NCBI GenBank assembly: GCA_003558145.1
Contig: PWMP01000084.1
Location: forward strand, 1 to 9,626
Length of the DNA: 9,626 nt
Direction of reading: 5' to 3'
Source of the DNA: Elusimicrobiota bacterium
Lineage (GTDB): Bacteria; CG03; SLGR01; PWQF01
The notes under the pieces: generated by a model
Database searches by the model: none
Seen by the model: only the letters and a program-made list of their open reading frames with translations
Told to the model about the DNA's origin: nothing
Part shown: in pieces, positions 7,200 to 9,626 of the stretch
Position numbering within the stretch: the stretch's first letter is position 1
Layout: every line of letters begins with the position of its first letter
Translations under genes and position numbers: made by a program

Positions 7200-7208
7200 A
7201 CAGCGTCA
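7197..7208 (-). other. in-frame TGA junction between lipoprotein and GH5 reading frames
   Basis: On the minus strand the lipoprotein frame ends ...Trp Phe Asp Glu TGA and continues without a shift as Arg Cys then the TTG used as GH5 start. The stop is TGA followed by C, a context known to be leaky. An ATG overlapping the stop (7211-7213) is in another frame and terminates after ten codons, so it cannot start GH5 unless one base is missing. Other genes in the window end cleanly at TGA, so a reassigned genetic code is unlikely. Confidence 0.5.
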
Positions 7209-8054
7209 CTCATCAAACCATCTTACGTGATCAACATAAAAGGTGGTAGCAGCTTCGGCAGTAACAAGGAAAGGCCCATACATCTGCGAGAAGTTCGCTG
7301 CACTTAAATCGCTTGCCGGTATCGTAATTTCCTGCCATTCTCCACCTGTTGAAGCAATTGTTTTTGTACCTTTACTCTCACTAACATCCTCAACTTCAAC
7401 CTTTACTGTAATATCGCTTTTCAACCAAAATACCAGTCTACCGTCTTCATAGTTGGAAAAATCTCTTGCTCCACCAATATAAAAAATACCCCAGCCGGCC
7501 CAGTCACCACTTACCGTTTGGAAACTTTTACTACCTTCGGGAGCAGTGGCATCAGCATAATCACCTTCAAAAGAACCATCACCGCATTGCCATGTAAGTA
7601 CTTCCGCATTTACATCGTCAATAATACCTCCGTCATCGTCATACAACACAATCTCCCCGGTTAATGGATCACCGTTTCCGTTGCCATCATCTCCTACAGT
7701 AACGGTGACTTCATCATAAACCTTGCCGTCCTCCACCCGCAGGGTCCCGGAACCGTGGGTATCGCCTGCAGTAAACGTGACCGATGTTCCCGATCTTTTA
7801 TTCAGCGAAGAACCCGTATCCTGCAGTTTGGAACATATCGCCCACCTTGGATCCAACATTTTCGTAACATCACTTCCTTTACTGAATCCGGAAACAGTGA
7901 AATCCTCGGTCTGTCCCGGCTGGACCGTAGCGCCCGACGGTGATATGGAAATAGACAGAGTAGTAGCCGAAATCTTATCTTTTGTTTCGCATCCCAGGCA
8001 GGTTAAAACCAGCAGCACGGCTGCGGCTGTAAATATTAAACTTCTTGTTTTCAT
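7206..8054 (-). CDS. lipoprotein with Ig-like and carbohydrate-binding-like domains
   Basis: 282 aa from ATG at 8052-8054, chosen over a further upstream ATG because GGAGGT lies 6 bases before it (8061-8066) and it places the signal peptide at the N-terminus. A hydrophobic segment (6-20) ends in CLGC, with Cys22 as the probable lipidated residue. Residues about 30-120 look like a bacterial Ig-like (Big-type) beta-sandwich (ISISPSGATVQPGQTEDFTV at 35-54). An Asp/Gly-rich linker (121-130) follows. Residues about 135-282 form a beta-rich domain with DWAGWG (184-189), EWQEITIPASDL (239-250) and TFYVDHVRWF (271-280), the pattern of carbohydrate-binding modules. This suggests a surface or periplasmic glycan-binding lipoprotein feeding the GH5 enzyme encoded next to it. 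No catalytic motif is visible. The specific CBM family is not recognised. Confidence 0.8.
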   Translation of the reverse strand: MKTRSLIFTAAAVLLVLTCLGCETKDKISATTLSISISPSGATVQPGQTEDFTVSGFSKGSDVTKMLDPRWAICSKLQDTGSSLNKRSGTSVTFTAGDTHGSGTLRVEDGKVYDEVTVTVGDDGNGNGDPLTGEIVLYDDDGGIIDDVNAEVLTWQCGDGSFEGDYADATAPEGSKSFQTVSGDWAGWGIFYIGGARDFSNYEDGRLVFWLKSDITVKVEVEDVSESKGTKTIASTGGEWQEITIPASDLSAANFSQMYGPFLVTAEAATTFYVDHVRWFDE

Positions 8055-8088
8055 AAAAGTACCTCCTGCAGAAATAAACCGCCTTTCA

Positions 8089-8580
8089 TCAGAACCTGAG
8101 ACAGACATAATTTATTTCCACTTCCTGCGCGCTTGCGCTTATATTCAGATTACGGTTATTTTCTATCTTCTTAACTGCATCCGTGTCCCCGTACGGGGAA
8201 AAAACGTACGCATCCACTATATTGTAAATCCAGGCGGCAGCCGTAATGGCTACAAGTATATTCGTAGTTCTTACCTCGGACTTGTAATCATCATAAAGGT
8301 CATCGTCTTTTGAACCTTTTTTCTCATAGTCAGAGTAGGTGCTTTCCGCTTTTGAATACATAAGGATTGAAGCGGTTACAAGTCCGGCTACTGCTCCGCC
8401 CGTAATATAACCTTTGATAGGTTGTTGGTTGAAAAACTGTCCCCATCCGGGAAGTATCGCTGACCTTACAGCCGCATTCGTAGGGGTCTCATCGCCAAAT
8501 CTGAACTCCTGGGCAAGAAGAATTTCCGAGCCAGCCAGAAGGAAAACAACCAGTATCGCAAACTTTATTTTTAACATCAT
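8089..8580 (-). CDS. DUF5683-like membrane protein
   Basis: 163 aa. A signal peptide or first hydrophobic segment (6-23, ending LLAQ) is followed by the family hallmark AVRSAILPGWGQFFNQQPIKG (37-57). Two membrane helices follow, at about 58-76 and 106-122, separated by a charged, Lys/Asp-rich loop (77-104). The C-terminal tail is polar. Proteins of this type are widespread in Bacteroidetes and other Gram-negative phyla but have no established function. The start is one of two adjacent ATG codons; GGAG lies 6 bases before the first. It is sandwiched between two carbohydrate-binding-like lipoprotein genes, with 14 and 34 bases on either side, so it is probably co-transcribed and may help assemble or anchor them in the envelope (inference). 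Confidence 0.8.
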   Translation of the reverse strand: MMLKIKFAILVVFLLAGSEILLAQEFRFGDETPTNAAVRSAILPGWGQFFNQQPIKGYITGGAVAGLVTASILMYSKAESTYSDYEKKGSKDDDLYDDYKSEVRTTNILVAITAAAWIYNIVDAYVFSPYGDTDAVKKIENNRNLNISASAQEVEINYVCLRF

Positions 8581-8594
8581 TCCGGTCTCCTTTT

Positions 8595-9251
8595 TTATTT
8601 ATACCTTATGTCGTCCACATACAGTGTAACGCTCTCCCCCCCGGAAGACTTAAGTATTATAGAGAGGTAATGTTTCACATTCTTGCCGGGTGTGAAATTC
8701 ATCGTATGTTTTTTCCATGTGTTGGTCAGATCTATGTCTCCCGTAGTATCGTTAGGCGCAGTTGAGTCCCACTTACCATCGGGACTCTCAAATCTTGCAG
8801 TACCCGAGCCCCGCGCATAGAGTTCTATCTTAGTATACCCGGATTCCGACAAATCAACTGTAACATCGTCGTATTCTTCCCAGTCTTCGCCTACTATCAG
8901 TCCGAATCCTGCCCAGTCGTTCTGCCAGACCTCATCTTCATAAGCATATACTTCTTCGCCGGTCCAGGTGTATTTTATGCAGTGTCTGCCGGTGCGGGGA
9001 TTGCTTGTAGAGTAAAAATTAATTTTCTGGACGTCATAGCCTTTCGTTCCCTCGGGAGAGGCATAAAACATCATACCGCCGCCGGTTCTCAGTTCATTGT
9101 GGTAAAGCACCCATTCTTGCCAGTTGCCGTCTGAGTCCAGCGCTCCGTCGCTTAACGGGTCTACAAAAAAATTGTAGGGGTTTTCATCGCTGCACCCGTA
9201 AAAGAACGATACAAATACCATTAAAACAAGTAAATATTTAACTTTTTTCAT
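8595..9251 (-). CDS. carbohydrate-binding-like lipoprotein
   Basis: 218 aa from ATG at 9249-9251, preferred over an ATG 12 bases upstream because a GGAGGT (9256-9261) precedes it. The upstream ATG forms a TAATG overlap with the preceding gene but has no ribosome site. The signal peptide (3-17) ends in FYGC with Cys20 as the lipidation site. The mature part (about 30-218) is predicted beta-rich with aromatic patches: NWQEWVLYHNE (43-53), NDWAGFGLIVGEDW (111-124) and ESVTLYVDDIRYK (206-218). It resembles a jelly-roll carbohydrate-binding module. The DWAGFG and terminal YVDDIRY elements match equivalents in the other lipoprotein encoded two genes downstream, suggesting a shared fold. It has no catalytic motif and is likely an outer-membrane surface glycan-binding protein. 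The ligand is unknown; beta-glucan is inferred from the neighbouring GH5 gene. Confidence 0.75.
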   Translation of the reverse strand: MKKVKYLLVLMVFVSFFYGCSDENPYNFFVDPLSDGALDSDGNWQEWVLYHNELRTGGGMMFYASPEGTKGYDVQKINFYSTSNPRTGRHCIKYTWTGEEVYAYEDEVWQNDWAGFGLIVGEDWEEYDDVTVDLSESGYTKIELYARGSGTARFESPDGKWDSTAPNDTTGDIDLTNTWKKHTMNFTPGKNVKHYLSIILKSSGGESVTLYVDDIRYK

Positions 9252-9262
9252 TATGACCTCCA

Positions 9263-9626
9263 TTAATCAAGCCTTATCAGACTTGAAAACCTTAGACCCG
9301 CATATACCATAATCTCATCAAAAGAACCGAATTCGGGGAAGTTATAATCCATATCCTCTTCCCTCACTGCGGTATATTTGGCACCTACCAGTGCATTGTC
9401 GCCTATGAGTCTTTCAAAGCCTACCCTGAACATATGGTCCAGGGTTACACCGAATGTCCTGTGCCAGTCAAGTTCTTCCGGTCCCCAAACGTTTCTTCCG
9501 TATGTCAATGTCAGATCGTAGGGACCCCTGGTAACAATAAAATCCCCTTTATAAAAGGCGGTAACGGGTTTTGCGCCGTCAACTATGTAGCCGAGACCAC
9601 CGTGTGCGGGAAGTTTTCCCGCATTA
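9263..9626 (-). CDS. C-terminal part of an outer-membrane beta-barrel-like protein (5' end outside window)
   Basis: The frame is open to the right edge, giving at least 121 residues; the nearest TTG (9506-9508) is internal, not the true start. The stop overlaps the next gene region as TAATG. The sequence alternates polar and hydrophobic/aromatic residues in short segments, for example FYKGDFIVTRGPYDLTLTYG, TFGVTLDHMFRVGFERLI and EIMVYAGLRFSSLIRL, separated by charged loops. This is the pattern of transmembrane beta-strands in an outer-membrane barrel. It is probably the first visible gene of the operon. By position it could be the outer-membrane channel or assembly partner for the lipoproteins downstream, but no family is recognised from this fragment. 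Confidence 0.6.
   Translation of the reverse strand, partial: NAGKLPAHGGLGYIVDGAKPVTAFYKGDFIVTRGPYDLTLTYGRNVWGPEELDWHRTFGVTLDHMFRVGFERLIGDNALVGAKYTAVREEDMDYNFPEFGSFDEIMVYAGLRFSSLIRLD

Noticed and set aside
7206..7208. Reassigned TGA codon (alternative genetic code) joining lipoprotein and GH5
   Set aside because: Several other genes here end sensibly at TGA, including the ATGA overlap of the GT pair.
8055..8108. Longer N-terminus for the Ig-like/CBM lipoprotein from an upstream ATG
   Set aside because: It would bury the signal peptide internally and overlap the DUF5683 gene; the downstream ATG has a well-spaced GGAGGT.
7723..8313. Long plus-strand open frame opposite the lipoprotein and DUF5683 genes
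   Set aside because: It is antisense to genes with clear signal peptides and family motifs, with no coherent protein features of its own.
9263..9508. Small separate 81-aa gene starting at TTG
   Set aside because: The same frame continues open to the window edge with the same beta-strand pattern, so it is the 3' part of a larger gene.

Overview
This window looks like part of a chromosome from a Gram-negative (two-membrane) bacterium of moderate GC content. The evidence is a partial outer-membrane-like beta-barrel C-terminus, several lipoproteins, and a DUF5683-type protein of the sort found in Bacteroidetes and related or candidate phyla. I cannot place it more precisely. There are no rRNA, tRNA, CRISPR or mobile-element signals. 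Coding density is very high, and the longest gene-free gap is the 145-base divergent promoter region at about 1223-1367.

Layout. (1) Positions 1-1222, minus strand: a membrane-anchored NusG domain II protein, then an overlapping ApbE-type FAD:protein FMN transferase lipoprotein that runs off the left edge. This is a redox/flavinylation module of the kind often found near Rnf-type complexes. (2) 1223-1367: a divergent promoter region with a good sigma70-like promoter facing each way. (3) 1368-3511, plus strand: two paralogous GT4-type glycosyltransferases joined by an ATGA overlap. The second copy has lost recognisable donor- and acceptor-site motifs. (4) 3541-9626, minus strand, converging on the GT pair: a tightly packed run of seven genes that appears to be one operon entering from the right edge. 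In transcription order these are a beta-barrel-like protein (5' end missing), a carbohydrate-binding-like lipoprotein, a DUF5683 membrane protein, a second lipoprotein (Ig-like plus carbohydrate-binding-like domains), a GH5 beta-glucanase-like enzyme, a MalK/UgpC/MsmX-type ABC ATPase, and a secreted all-helical glycosidase-like protein.

Working model (inference): the seven-gene operon is a glycan capture, cleavage and import locus, probably for a beta-glucan. Surface lipoproteins would bind the polymer, the barrel would sit in the outer membrane, and the glycosidases would cut outside and inside the cell. The ATPase would power an oligosaccharide importer whose permeases and binding protein lie elsewhere.

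Three features deserve a second look. The ATPase has Val instead of the invariant Gly in its Walker A loop. The GH5 gene lies in the same frame as the preceding lipoprotein gene, separated by a single TGA (followed by C), and has only a TTG start without a visible Shine-Dalgarno. The two lipoproteins share a DWAG(F/W)G motif and flank DUF5683 in a possible non-SusCD glycan-binding system.
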